From an uncultured Lachnobacterium sp. (GTDB taxonomy: Bacteria; Bacillota; Clostridia; Lachnospirales; Lachnospiraceae), in NCBI GenBank assembly GCA_900550545.1, contig URSS01000022.1, positions 1-42,916 of the forward strand: a stretch of DNA of 42,916 nucleotides, read 5' to 3'. The notes under the pieces are model-generated. The model was given only the letters and a program-made list of their open reading frames with translations. It was not told where the DNA came from and did not search any database. Shown here in pieces: positions 1-8,336 of the stretch. Every line of letters begins with the position of its first letter. Within the stretch, counting starts at the first letter, position 1. The position numbers and the translations under genes were made by a program.

Positions 1-2
1 TG

Positions 3-233
3 AACCTGTATGCATACTGTCATAATAATCCGGTAGGGTATGTGGATCCGAGCGGACACGAGGGACTGATCTGTTCAAAGAAATATGGAGAGCTTAAGAA
101 GAAAGAGACCGAGGGTGGTACACTTTCAGAGAAAGAAAAAAGGCAGATCTATGAACAGATGGTATTGGAGGAGCAGATAATGCTGCTAATATTGCTAAGA
201 GTAGGGGCGGAGTTACATTGGAATCTACTATAG
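3..233 (+). CDS. Rhs-family protein, C-terminal end of core (partial, 5' end outside window)
   Basis: The frame is open from the window edge and begins NLYAYCHNNPVGYVDPSGHE, the hallmark end of the RHS-repeat-associated core (NLYxYxxNNPxxxxDPSG). In intact proteins this core encloses a cleaved, variable C-terminal toxin. After the core come about 30 Lys/Glu-rich residues (around LSEKEKRQIYEQM), then a nonsense-looking Leu-rich tail ending at TAG 231-233. The plausible toxin sequence continues in a different frame (next entry), so this end is probably frameshifted at about 152-170. It could be a real inactivating mutation, a displaced Rhs tip, or a sequencing error. Identification of the core is secure; the natural C terminus is not. 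Confidence 0.75.
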   Translation, partial: NLYAYCHNNPVGYVDPSGHEGLICSKKYGELKKKETEGGTLSEKEKRQIYEQMVLEEQIMLLILLRVGAELHWNLL

Positions 234-484
234 AATCTCAAAATATTGTCATGCCAGAATGGGATTTTAACAATCCTAGTACAATGGAAGCATGGGATTT
301 AGCCTCAGGGGCATATGCAGAACAAGTTTCTGGAGAGATTCGTGCGGTTATCGGGGCAGAATTGAGGACGGGTAATATCTGGGAGAATGTGGAATTACCA
401 CGTCTTATGGAAAATCCAAATGTGACGAAGATAACAACTATTGATCCTAAAACAGGTGTTGAAAAAATTATCTTCGAGAGGTAG
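218..484 (+). CDS. Rhs-associated C-terminal toxin domain, frame-displaced
   Basis: This frame is open from a TGA at 152-154 and reads as a protein well before the first usable start (TTG 218): GGADNAANIAKSRGGVTLES spans about 167-226. That stretch looks like the junction and start of a polymorphic-toxin C-terminal domain. The rest includes GEIRAVIGAELRTGNIWENV and ends with ITTIDPKTGVEKIIFER, a compact 90-110-residue module of the kind found at the ends of Rhs and contact-dependent toxins. I do not know its enzymatic activity. It lies in +2 relative to the Rhs core frame, so a one-base indel near 155-165 would rejoin them. The gene for a likely immunity protein follows after 6 bases. Independent translation from 218 would lose the domain's first 20 residues, so I treat it as the displaced 3' part of the Rhs gene. 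Confidence 0.6.
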   Translation: MESTIESQNIVMPEWDFNNPSTMEAWDLASGAYAEQVSGEIRAVIGAELRTGNIWENVELPRLMENPNVTKITTIDPKTGVEKIIFER

Positions 485-490
485 AAAAAC

Positions 491-724
491 ATGAAAATTA
501 CAGGTAGTATGAACTACGTAAAATTTGATTTGGAGAACGGATATGTTGTAAAAGCAGAAGGAGAAATGCTTATAGGCAAAAAGTTTGTGGTATATAGAGA
601 TACAATGAAATTTTGGGAGCCACCACATGAGCATGAAGAACTTCTAGAAGAGCAAATTGAGAGTATAATACAGGAAGTTCAGAGAAACATGAATGAAAAT
701 ACGGTTCAAATTGTTTTTGAATAA
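491..724 (+). CDS. Probable immunity protein of the Rhs toxin (Imm74-like)
   Basis: A 77-residue acidic protein without signal peptide or membrane segment, starting 6 bases after the toxin frame. It has alternating beta-type segments (YVKFDLENGYVVKAEGEML, KFVVYRDTMKFWEPPHEHEE) followed by one amphipathic helix and a final short strand. Small size, acidity and position immediately 3' of a polymorphic toxin domain are the standard signature of a cognate immunity protein that binds and neutralises the toxin in the cytoplasm. The WEPPH motif recalls the Imm74 family, but that assignment is from memory. The GAGAGGTAG ahead of the ATG supplies a weak ribosome binding site overlapping the toxin stop. 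Retention of an intact immunity gene beside a frame-displaced toxin is common in Rhs tips. Confidence 0.6.
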   Translation: MKITGSMNYVKFDLENGYVVKAEGEMLIGKKFVVYRDTMKFWEPPHEHEELLEEQIESIIQEVQRNMNENTVQIVFE

Positions 725-941
725 TATGATTAAAGGGTCAAAAGGTATCATCGATGCATGCTTGCATGCAATTCGATGTATACCTTAGTGACCCGCACTA
801 CACCGAGAAAGTAGCAATTTACTGCTGAAACGCAGAAAATTAGCGGATTTCGAGGTGGAGTCAGATTACGGGAATGCGTAGCATGCAGTAATCTGATTAA
901 TCATAAATGAGGGGCAAAATATCTTTTGACCCTCATATCAT
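724..941 (+). repeat. MITE-like structured intergenic element with terminal inverted repeats
   Basis: The left end (724-744) carries an AT-rich sequence with core AGGGTCAAAAG. The right end (923-941) carries CTTTTGACCCTCATATCAT, its inverted relative (16 of 19 positions). Between them lie a hairpin at about 743-785 (CATCGA ... TCGATG arms around an ATGCATGC-rich loop) and another at 863-896 (CAGATTAC ... GTAATCTG). The right end is itself a small hairpin (906-935). No open frame is present. An exact inverted copy of the left 21 bases occurs at 39760-39780, and the palindrome at 13722-13763 is related. This suggests a non-autonomous mobile or REP-type element. From 942 to 1119 I see only AT-rich sequence. 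Confidence 0.5.
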
Positions 942-1119
942 AAAATATTTACAAATCAAAAAGGTACAATTCAGTATCGGACTCTCAGTTTAAAAAATTG
1001 AATAGTTGTTTTAAATTAATTTGCGAATGTACAGGTGAATTTTCGCTTGCCGATTGGTAAAAGATTATATATTGTCATTACAATTATGAATTTTTCTGTG
1101 CAAAATATTGAAAAAATAA

Positions 1120-1148
1120 TTTACTTTCTATTAAGAATATGTTATGAT
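1120..1148 (+). promoter_or_regulatory. Sigma-A promoter for the NlpC/P60-like gene
   Basis: TTTACT (1120-1125), a 17-bp spacer and TATGAT (1143-1148) form a good sigma-A promoter in an AT-rich stretch. The predicted start is about 30 bases upstream of the coding region. Confidence 0.5.
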
Positions 1149-1184
1149 TAAGTAACAAAGTTGTAACAATTAGGAGGAAGTAAG

Positions 1185-1958
1185 TTGAAGAAAGGCAAGG
1201 TGTGGGGCAAGAAGCTTGTTGCAGGAATTATGATGGCAGCGATTGTATTGGGGAATGCCGCTGTATCAACGCAGGCTGCAACGAAAGACTCGAGGAAGAC
1301 AGTAGCTGTTATTAAGGAAGATAATTATCGTAAAACCTTATGCAAGGGATTCCTTGGAAAAAGCTATGGAAGTGTTGTAGACGGCATCCGTTGTGACTGC
1401 AGCGGTTATACGCGGGCTGCACTGAATCGATTAGAGAGTAAAGGTAAAAGTGGTACCGCATTGAAAAACGTTCAGGTCGCTGCGAGATGTACAAGAGACT
1501 GGGTAAGCGGTTCTAGTATTACATATACGACAGGTGTTGCAGAAGATGATGATATCTCTTGGGCGAAACAGACAAAGTTGTCGATTGGAAAGAAAAATTC
1601 CGGAGCTTCGAAGGTGTCAGATTTAGAACTTGGTGATGTTGTGGTATATGGTCGTGGAAGTTCTACCACACATATCGCAGTTTATTTTGGTAAGTTTTCA
1701 TCAATTAATGAAGTAAAAAATTATCTCGAAGATCTTGGACTTTATGGTCAAGGCTTATTGAAGAAAGTCAGCGGAAATAAGTACCAGTACAAAGGAAAAA
1801 CAATTATTCGCCAATATGGTAGCAGTTCTTATTGGCGAATCCATTCTACATGTAGTGGTATTATGATTGATAATGATATTGCAGGGTCAAGTCCTTATAC
1901 TTCTTCTTTTGGCAATTGGAAGTGGACGTTTTCTTCAGGAATTGACATTATCGAATAA
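1185..1958 (+). CDS. Secreted NlpC/P60-like cysteine peptidase (putative cell-wall hydrolase)
   Basis: A 257-residue protein. A signal peptide occupies residues 1-31 (Lys-rich start, hydrophobic LVAGIMMAAIVLGNAAVS, cleavage after TQA), so it is exported. The catalytic centre fits the NlpC/P60 papain-like fold: RCDCSGYTRAAL at residues 69-80 gives nucleophile Cys72, and LGDVVVYGRGSSTTHIAVYFG at about 149-169 gives the LxxGDVV...HIAVY motif with His163. Such enzymes cleave peptidoglycan stem peptides. No SH3 or LysM targeting domain is visible. The C-terminal 85 residues are Ser/Gly/Tyr-rich and unassigned. The start is TTG, chosen because AGGAGGA (1172-1178) lies 6 bases upstream. The gene stands alone between its own promoter and terminator. 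Confidence 0.75.
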   Translation: MKKGKVWGKKLVAGIMMAAIVLGNAAVSTQAATKDSRKTVAVIKEDNYRKTLCKGFLGKSYGSVVDGIRCDCSGYTRAALNRLESKGKSGTALKNVQVAARCTRDWVSGSSITYTTGVAEDDDISWAKQTKLSIGKKNSGASKVSDLELGDVVVYGRGSSTTHIAVYFGKFSSINEVKNYLEDLGLYGQGLLKKVSGNKYQYKGKTIIRQYGSSSYWRIHSTCSGIMIDNDIAGSSPYTSSFGNWKWTFSSGIDIIE

Positions 1959-2017
1959 AAAATTCATGCTAATGTTCGGAATAGTTATTAACGGAATTAA
2001 AATGAATTTAAAATAAG

Positions 2018-2064
2018 ATACCTTTTACGATTTCAAAAGAAGTTGTAAAGGGTATTTTTGTTTT
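2018..2064 (+). terminator. Rho-independent terminator after the NlpC/P60-like gene
   Basis: The stem ATACCTTTTAC (2018-2028) pairs with GTAAAGGGTAT (2045-2055) with one wobble, followed by TTTTGTTTT. Confidence 0.75.
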
Positions 2065-2212
2065 GGCCATAAGAAACAGATAATATAAAAGAAAAGCAGA
2101 ATTTGGTCTGTTAAGGTAAAATTAAGAAATGTAAAGATAAAATAATATGACATTCTATATGAAGTATATTACAATGAAGAAGGAACTAGAGAGGTTGTAG
2201 AAAGGGGATATT

Positions 2213-3805
2213 ATGGAACATTTATTACCGTATATCGTACCGATTGTCATTGTGGCAATTGTGGTAGTGTTGCTAGTGTTGGGCTACGTGAAGGCTCCAC
2301 CAGATATGGCATACATTATTTCCGGTATGAAGAAGAAATCAAAAGTTGTTATTGGAAAGGCAAGTATTCGCATTCCGTTCTTTGAGCGTCTCGACAAACT
2401 GAATCTTCGTTTGATTCCAATTGATGTAAAGACAAGTAATGCGGTACCGACTGCAGATTACATCAATATTAATGTTGATGCGACAGTTAACGTCAAGATT
2501 AGCAATGATCCGGAGAAGCTTCGTCTTGCAGCAGAGAACTTCCTGAACAAAAACACAGAGTATATTGCAAGCGTCGCAAGAGAAGTACTCGAAGGAAATG
2601 TGCGAGAAATTGTTGGAAAGATGCGTCTTGAGGAGATGGTCTCTGATCGTCAGAAGTTCGCAAATCTTGTAAAAGAGAATGCGGAGCCGGATCTTGCAGC
2701 GATGGGACTTGATATCATAAGTTTCAACGTACAGAATTTCGTGGATGGAAATGATGTTATTGAAAACCTTGGTATTGACAATATCGTAAAAATTAAAAAA
2801 TCTGCAGCTATTGCAAAAGCAGAGAGTGAGCGAGATATCAAGGTTGCACAGGCAGCAGCGGATAAAGAGTCCAATGATGCTGCGGTAGAGGCACAGACAG
2901 AGATTGCAAAGAAGCAGAACGAACTTGCAATCAAGAAATCAGAGTTACAGATGGAAGCGGATACCAAGAAGGCTATGGCGGATGCTGCATACGAGATTCA
3001 GAAAGAGGAACAGCGTAAAACCATCGAGGTAACGACAGCAAACGCAGATATTGCAAAGCAGGAACGTGAGATTGAATTAAAGCAGAAGCAGGTTGCAGTA
3101 ACAGAAAAGTCTTTGGAAGCTGAGGTAAAGAAGAAAGCGGAGGCTGACAAATATGCAGCACAGCAGCGTGCAGAAGCAGATCTCTACCAGCGTCAGAAAG
3201 ATGCCGAGGCAAAACAGTTCGAGGCACAGAGAGCTGCTGAGGCACAGAAGGCACAGGCAGAAGCAATGCGTTATGCCAAGGAACAGGAAGCTGCCGGTAT
3301 CCGGGCAGTCGGTGAAGCTGAGGCTTCCGCAATTCAGGCAAAAGGTATTGCAGAGGCAGAGGCAATGGAAAAGAAGGCAGAGGCTTATGCAAAATACAAC
3401 AAGGCCGCTGTTGCAGAAATGATGATCAAGGTACTTCCGGATATCGCAGGAAAGGTTGCAGAACCTCTGGGACAGATCGACAAGATTACAATCATTGGCG
3501 GTGGCGAAGGCGGCAGCAATGGTGTAGATCAGGTAGCAGGAAATGTGCCGGTTGTTATGGCAAAAGTATTTGAAAGCATGAAGGAAGCAACCGGAATTGA
3601 TCTGGCAGATATCATTAATGCAGAGTCTTATGACGCAAAGGTGAACCGTAATGTAAACTTGTCCGGGTTAGATTCCGTGAACTTTGTTGTAAAAGATGAT
3701 GGAACAAATGTAACCATGGGAAAGCCACAGACAAAAGTAAATGCTACGGCTGTTGAAGCATCAGCGCAGGGAACTGGAACTGCTTCAGAAACTACAAATC
3801 AGTAG
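2213..3805 (+). CDS. Flotillin-family membrane scaffold protein
   Basis: A 530-residue protein. An N-terminal hydrophobic segment (residues 6-27, IVPIVIVAIVVVLLVLGYV) anchors it, followed by a SPFH/band-7 domain (about 30-200, including RIPFFERLDKLNLRLIPIDV). From about 205 to 400 there is a long Ala/Glu/Lys/Gln coiled coil with many AEA and KAEA repeats, the flotillin domain. A short Gly-rich C-terminal segment (IIGGGEGGSNG) and a Thr/Ser-rich tail end it. Bacterial flotillins of the FloT/YuaG type form membrane microdomain scaffolds that organise signalling and secretion complexes. The NfeD partner often encoded next to flotillins is absent here; the next gene is an unrelated small membrane protein. 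AAAGGGG at 2201-2207 supports the ATG start. The family call is secure; its client proteins are unknown. Confidence 0.92.
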   Translation: MEHLLPYIVPIVIVAIVVVLLVLGYVKAPPDMAYIISGMKKKSKVVIGKASIRIPFFERLDKLNLRLIPIDVKTSNAVPTADYININVDATVNVKISNDPEKLRLAAENFLNKNTEYIASVAREVLEGNVREIVGKMRLEEMVSDRQKFANLVKENAEPDLAAMGLDIISFNVQNFVDGNDVIENLGIDNIVKIKKSAAIAKAESERDIKVAQAAADKESNDAAVEAQTEIAKKQNELAIKKSELQMEADTKKAMADAAYEIQKEEQRKTIEVTTANADIAKQEREIELKQKQVAVTEKSLEAEVKKKAEADKYAAQQRAEADLYQRQKDAEAKQFEAQRAAEAQKAQAEAMRYAKEQEAAGIRAVGEAEASAIQAKGIAEAEAMEKKAEAYAKYNKAAVAEMMIKVLPDIAGKVAEPLGQIDKITIIGGGEGGSNGVDQVAGNVPVVMAKVFESMKEATGIDLADIINAESYDAKVNRNVNLSGLDSVNFVVKDDGTNVTMGKPQTKVNATAVEASAQGTGTASETTNQ

Positions 3806-3864
3806 AAGAAAAATATCATATGTAGTGGTGTTCTTATTTTTATCGATAAGGCACACAAACAGGG

Positions 3865-3900
3865 AAACGATCGTACATGTACGGTCGTTTTTCTTATTTT
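3865..3900 (+). terminator. Rho-independent terminator after flotillin
   Basis: AAACGATCGTAC (3865-3876) pairs with GTACGGTCGTTT (3879-3890) with one G-T pair, followed by TTCTTATTTTTT. Confidence 0.75.
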
Positions 3901-3933
3901 TTACAAAGACTTTACATAAGGCGGTCGAGTGAT

Positions 3934-3961
3934 TTTACATAAACTTGATACATTATATACA
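3934..3961 (+). promoter_or_regulatory. Possible sigma-A promoter for the small membrane protein
   Basis: TTTACA (3934-3939), a 16-bp spacer and TATACA (3956-3961) lie about 40 bases before the next start codon and after a terminator. Confidence 0.35.
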
Positions 3962-4000
3962 AAAGAAATAGGGTGATGTTCAAGGAAAGGGGAGAATGAT

Positions 4001-4243
4001 ATGAGTATGGATATGATATGGCAGTACTGTCAGAGAAAAACCTGGAAAAGAGATACCAAGATAAATCTGTTTCTTTTTCTTCATACGATCATCTGGGCAA
4101 TTGCTGGTATATGTTTGTGGTCGCTGGTAAGTATTTTTATTCTGAGGGATATCGGCTGGATGCTTACATTTGCAGGACATGCAGCTTTTTTCCCAGGATT
4201 TATCGGAGGCATCATGTTTCTTTGGAGTCATGATAAAAAATAA
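4001..4243 (+). CDS. Small two-helix membrane protein, function unknown
   Basis: An 80-residue protein with a basic N terminus (CQRKTWKRDTK), two hydrophobic segments at about 23-47 (LFLFLHTIIWAIAGICLWSL) and 52-74, and a charged C-terminal SHDKK. I recognise no named family. The ribosome binding site AAAGGGGAG (3986-3994) fits the ATG at 4001. The gene sits 59 bases ahead of the Na/Pi cotransporter without an obvious terminator between them, so it may lead the phosphate operon. A role as a small accessory subunit or regulator is only a guess. Confidence 0.6.
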   Translation: MSMDMIWQYCQRKTWKRDTKINLFLFLHTIIWAIAGICLWSLVSIFILRDIGWMLTFAGHAAFFPGFIGGIMFLWSHDKK

Positions 4244-4302
4244 GAATATTTGCCAAAGCAGAGAATGCGTGGGCTGATGTTCACACAGAGGAGAAAAATT
4301 GA

Positions 4303-5991
4303 ATGAATGAAACGATGAAAGTAATTTTTGGTTTGGTCGGAGGACTCGCGATTTTTATTTATGGAATGAATATGATGAGCGAATGCCTGCAGAAAGCTGC
4401 CGGAGAAAAGATGAAAAGTATTTTATCCATGCTTACCAAAAACCCTGTGCTTGGCGTTTTGGCCGGTGCGTTGACAACTGCGGTATTACAGAGCAGCAGC
4501 GCGACAACGGTCATGGCAATTGGATTTGTCAGTGCAGGACTGATGTCTTTGCCACAGGCAATTTCCATTATTTTAGGTGCAAATATAGGAACGACTATGA
4601 CCGCACAGATCATAGCCTTTAAAATATCCGATTACATTTATTTGTTTATTTTTGTTGGATTTATCATTGCATTTATTTCGAAAAAAGAAAAAGTAAAAAA
4701 TATCGGTCAGACAATTTTTGCATTTGGATTGCTATTTCTTGGAATTGAAACGATGGGATCTGTTATGAAACCGTTGGCGTCCAGTGCTTTTTTTGTGGAT
4801 TTGATTGGAAAAGTTTCCACGATACCGGTTCTGGGCGTTGGCGTGGGTGCATTGATGACACTTGTGGTACAGAGCAGTAGTGCTACGATCGCGGTACTTC
4901 AGAATTTTGCTTCACAGGCAGGACCGGATGGTGTCAGCAGTATCATTGGACTGACAGGAGCAATCCCGATTCTTTTGGGTGATAATATAGGAACAACTAT
5001 CACAGCCGTTATTGCGTCAATTGGTCAGCCAAAAGACGCCAGAAGAACCGCATTTGCACATTGTGTGTTTAATATTTCGGGAGCAATCCTGTTTCTGTTT
5101 CTGGTTAAGCCGTATGCGGCGTTGATTCAGTATATTTCGCCGAAAGGAAATGAAGTGGATGTTATTTCCAGACAGATTGCGAATGCGCATACCGGATTTA
5201 ACCTGACCATGACGCTGATCTGGATTCCATTGATTCCAATTATGGTGAAAATCGTAATGTGGCTTGTGCCGGATAAGAAAAATGAAGAACAGAAATTATT
5301 GAGTATGCCGAAGTATCTGGACACAAAACTGATTGCCCAGCCGACAGCAGCGCTTTTACTTGTGGCGCGGGAAATTATGAACTGCAGTGATATCGTGGCG
5401 CAGATGCTGGATAAAATCCGTACCAGAGGCGGAAAAAATGAGGCAGAAGTGGATGCCTTTGTACAGGAGCATGCAAAAAGCCTGCAGGCATTGAATACCT
5501 CTATTAATGATTATCTTGCATCGATGTATTCCGAAGGAGTGCTGAATGAAGAACAGGCAGCACAGAGCGCGGGAATGCTCTATATATTGTGCGACATTGA
5601 CCGGATCGGACAGCTGGCATTGGATATTACGGTAAATTTGCAGGTGCAGAATAAGGGCAAACACAAATATTCCAAAGAAGCTGTAAAAGAATTGAAAAAA
5701 GCGATTGACCAGATTTGCACAATTTATAGAGAGTCCATTCAAAGAATTTCCGGAGATGACGATATTACCATTCAGGATGTGCAGTCACAGAAGGAAAGTA
5801 TTATGAATCTGGACGAGAAAATACGCAAAAATCACATTTCCAGAGTTGGAAAAGGAAAATGTGATTCGAAGCTGACAGCCCCATTTAATGAAGCGCTACA
5901 CAATATTGAACGTATTGGAAACAGTTGCGTGAACCTGGTAGAAGTTGCAGAGGATAAAGCCATCATGCAATCCCTTTTAACTGAGGATTAA
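4303..5991 (+). CDS. Na+/phosphate cotransporter family protein (NptA/YjbB type) with PhoU-like C-terminal domain
   Basis: A 562-residue protein with two copies of the Na/Pi-cotransporter repeat. Each carries the signature QSSSAT (QSSSATTVMAIGF at about 66-78, QSSSATIAVLQNF at about 190-202), and each is followed by a GANIGTT or GDNIGTT motif. Hydrophobic helices fill residues 1-330. The remaining 230 residues are helical and soluble, resembling the PhoU-like tail of bacterial NptA/YjbB proteins. It is expected to move inorganic phosphate across the membrane coupled to sodium; export is known for YjbB, so direction is open. Polyphosphate kinase begins 4 bases after the stop, linking phosphate transport to polyphosphate metabolism. 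AGAGGAGA at 4288-4294 fits the start. Confidence 0.9.
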   Translation: MNETMKVIFGLVGGLAIFIYGMNMMSECLQKAAGEKMKSILSMLTKNPVLGVLAGALTTAVLQSSSATTVMAIGFVSAGLMSLPQAISIILGANIGTTMTAQIIAFKISDYIYLFIFVGFIIAFISKKEKVKNIGQTIFAFGLLFLGIETMGSVMKPLASSAFFVDLIGKVSTIPVLGVGVGALMTLVVQSSSATIAVLQNFASQAGPDGVSSIIGLTGAIPILLGDNIGTTITAVIASIGQPKDARRTAFAHCVFNISGAILFLFLVKPYAALIQYISPKGNEVDVISRQIANAHTGFNLTMTLIWIPLIPIMVKIVMWLVPDKKNEEQKLLSMPKYLDTKLIAQPTAALLLVAREIMNCSDIVAQMLDKIRTRGGKNEAEVDAFVQEHAKSLQALNTSINDYLASMYSEGVLNEEQAAQSAGMLYILCDIDRIGQLALDITVNLQVQNKGKHKYSKEAVKELKKAIDQICTIYRESIQRISGDDDITIQDVQSQKESIMNLDEKIRKNHISRVGKGKCDSKLTAPFNEALHNIERIGNSCVNLVEVAEDKAIMQSLLTED

Positions 5992-5995
5992 TACG

Positions 5996-8155
5996 ATGGG
6001 GACGATGAAAAATACCCTGGTGCATATGGCAAACGGATTGCACCGATTGGAACAATTATTACAGAGAATGATAAACAAACAGGAGCAGAAACAGATGAAA
6101 AAAACAGAACAGTGTTATACAAACAGGGAACTTTCCTGGTTACAGTTTAATGAGAGAGTGTTAAACGAGGCGGGAAATCCAAGAGTGCCGCTTGCAGAGC
6201 GACTGACCTTTGCATCCATTTACCAGACGAATCTGGATGAGTTTTTCATGGTGCGTGTGGGAACACTCATGATGCAGATGAATGCGAAAGAAAAAGTACG
6301 GGAAAACAAAACCGGAATGACCAGTGAGGAACAGGTACGGGAAATTTTAAATCAGGTCTGTGTTTTGGAAAAGAAAAAAGCCAAGATTTACGAGCAGCTG
6401 ATGGGAGAACTGGAACCGAAGGGAATCCGTATCATTAATTTCAATAAATTGTCCAACGAGGAAGGACGATTTTTGGAGCAGTATTTTGATGCACATATTG
6501 CGCCATTTTTGTCACCAATGATTATTGGAAAACAGCAGCCGTTCCCATTTCTGGCAAACAAACAGCTGTATGCAATTGTACTTCTGACAACAGGAAAGGG
6601 CAAGAAAAAGACAGGAATTGTGCCTTGCTCAAACAGCGTGTTTAAGCGACTGATCGAGATACCAACGAGACCGGGCTGCTTTATGCTTTCGGAGGAATTG
6701 ATTCTTCATTTTATTTCGAAGCTTTATCCGAAATACTATATTCGTGAAAAGTCCATTATGCGTGTGACGAGAAATGCGGATATTGATGCACATGATCTGT
6801 ACGATGAAGATATGGACTATCGAAATATGATGGAGCAGCTAATCAAAAAGAGAGTCCGTCTGGATCCGGTGCGTGTGGAATTAAGCAGAAAGATTAATGA
6901 TAAGGCAACTACCGAATTATCAAATTTCCTTGAGATTGGTACTTCACATATTATTAACGTAAAGACACCGTTGGATCTTTCTTTTGTATTTGAACTACAG
7001 AATTATCTGCGTGATCGTTCCGAATTGTTTTATGAGAAGCGCACACCGAGAGATACACCGGAATTGTCGCTGAAAGAGAGTATTCTCGATCAGGTGGAGA
7101 AGAAGGATGTGTTGTTATCCTATCCATTTGAAAGCATGAAACCATTTATTAAAATGTTAAATGATGCAGCAGAAGATCCGGATGTAGTATCGATTAAGAT
7201 GACATTGTACCGTGTCGCGGACAGAAGTAAAATTATTGACGCATTGATCGAGGCGGCGGAGAATGGAAAAGAAGTGGTTGTGCTTGTGGAACTGCGTGCA
7301 CGATTTGATGAGGCAAACAATATTGAAATGTCTCACCGTCTCGAAGATGCGGGTTGCCAGATTTTATATGGACTCGGAGATTATAAAGTACATTCCAAAC
7401 TGTGTCTGATCACGAAGAAAACACCAACAGGATTTGCCTATATTACACAGATCGGAACCGGAAATTACAATGAGAAGACATCCCGGCTTTATACGGATCT
7501 GTCCCTGCTCACTGCAAATCAGAAGATTGGTGCGGATGCGGCAAAAGTGTTTATGGCATTGCAAAAAGGCGAAGTGGTAGAAGATGTGGAGGAACTTCTT
7601 GTAGCACCAAAGTGTTTGCAAAACCGTGTCGTTGCAATGCTCGATGAACAGATTGCAAATAAGAAGAGCGGAAAAGCCGCGTATATTGGAGTGAAGATCA
7701 ATTCCCTGACGGATAAAGTATTGATTGATAAGCTGATTGAAGCGTCACAGAATGGTGTGCAGGTAGATCTGATTGTGCGGGGAATCTGTTGTCTGAAGCC
7801 ACAGATCCCGGATATGACAGAAAATATCCGTGTGGTCAGTGTTGTGGGACGTTTTCTTGAACATTCAAGAATCTATCGCTTTGGCGTAGGCGATGCGGAA
7901 AAGATTTATATCGCATCGGCAGATTTTATGACAAGAAATACGATACGGCGTGTTGAAGTTGCAGTACCGATCTATGACGAGAAGATCCGTGAGCGAATCC
8001 GTTATATTTTTGATACCATCATGAAGGATGATGAAAAGGGTAAGGAGCAGAATGCCCAGGGATTGTACGAAAATCGTGTGATCAATGAGATATCGGTAAA
8101 CTCACAGGAGGTCTTTTATCAGGATGCATATGACCGTTGTGTAAAAGAAGTATAA
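5996..8155 (+). CDS. ppk1: Polyphosphate kinase 1
   Basis: A 719-residue protein, full length for PPK1, which reversibly transfers the ATP gamma phosphate onto polyphosphate. All four domains are recognisable: the N domain opening YTNRELSWLQFNERVLNEA (41-59), the H domain, and two phospholipase-D-like C domains. The autophosphorylated histidine is His466 in YKVHSKLCLI, and the second conserved one is His623 in FLEHSRIYRF. The first ATG (5996) follows a GAGGA at the end of the cotransporter gene. An alternative start at 6095 (residue 34) has AGGAG at 6081-6085 and removes an N-terminal extension not typical of the family, so the true start may be 6095. It is translated from the same message as the upstream Na/Pi transporter. 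Confidence 0.95.
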   Translation: MGTMKNTLVHMANGLHRLEQLLQRMINKQEQKQMKKTEQCYTNRELSWLQFNERVLNEAGNPRVPLAERLTFASIYQTNLDEFFMVRVGTLMMQMNAKEKVRENKTGMTSEEQVREILNQVCVLEKKKAKIYEQLMGELEPKGIRIINFNKLSNEEGRFLEQYFDAHIAPFLSPMIIGKQQPFPFLANKQLYAIVLLTTGKGKKKTGIVPCSNSVFKRLIEIPTRPGCFMLSEELILHFISKLYPKYYIREKSIMRVTRNADIDAHDLYDEDMDYRNMMEQLIKKRVRLDPVRVELSRKINDKATTELSNFLEIGTSHIINVKTPLDLSFVFELQNYLRDRSELFYEKRTPRDTPELSLKESILDQVEKKDVLLSYPFESMKPFIKMLNDAAEDPDVVSIKMTLYRVADRSKIIDALIEAAENGKEVVVLVELRARFDEANNIEMSHRLEDAGCQILYGLGDYKVHSKLCLITKKTPTGFAYITQIGTGNYNEKTSRLYTDLSLLTANQKIGADAAKVFMALQKGEVVEDVEELLVAPKCLQNRVVAMLDEQIANKKSGKAAYIGVKINSLTDKVLIDKLIEASQNGVQVDLIVRGICCLKPQIPDMTENIRVVSVVGRFLEHSRIYRFGVGDAEKIYIASADFMTRNTIRRVEVAVPIYDEKIRERIRYIFDTIMKDDEKGKEQNAQGLYENRVINEISVNSQEVFYQDAYDRCVKEV

Positions 8156-8224
8156 TATAATACACAAAACGAAATGTACAATATAGTGCACAAAAGAATG
8201 CGGTTGTACATTATAATACAGCAG

Positions 8225-8248
8225 AAAAGCCCGGAAATAGGCTTTTTT
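8225..8248 (+). terminator. Rho-independent terminator after ppk1
   Basis: AAAAGCC (8225-8231) pairs with GGCTTTT (8240-8246) and runs into a T tract. Confidence 0.7.
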
Positions 8249-8278
8249 TGCTGAATGAAAAGTTTTTTTAAAAAGATG

Positions 8279-8307
8279 TTGACATAATATAATGAACGTG
8301 CTATTGT
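8279..8307 (+). promoter_or_regulatory. Sigma-A promoter of the aminotransferase cluster
   Basis: A consensus TTGACA (8279-8284), a 17-bp spacer and TATTGT (8302-8307). It lies 100 bases before the coding region, so the message carries a leader holding the terminator-like hairpin at 8337-8379. Confidence 0.6.
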
Positions 8308-8336
8308 ATAGCTGTACAAAATAATAGACAAGATTT

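Noticed and set aside
2973..3422. Overlapping frames inside the flotillin coiled coil
   Set aside because: Repetitive Ala/Glu codons create long stop-free frames on both strands; the flotillin frame explains the sequence.
8154..8221. AT-rich dyad with TGTACA arms after ppk1
   Set aside because: TATAATA/TGTACA partial symmetry is loose and explained by AT-rich composition; the real terminator follows at 8225.
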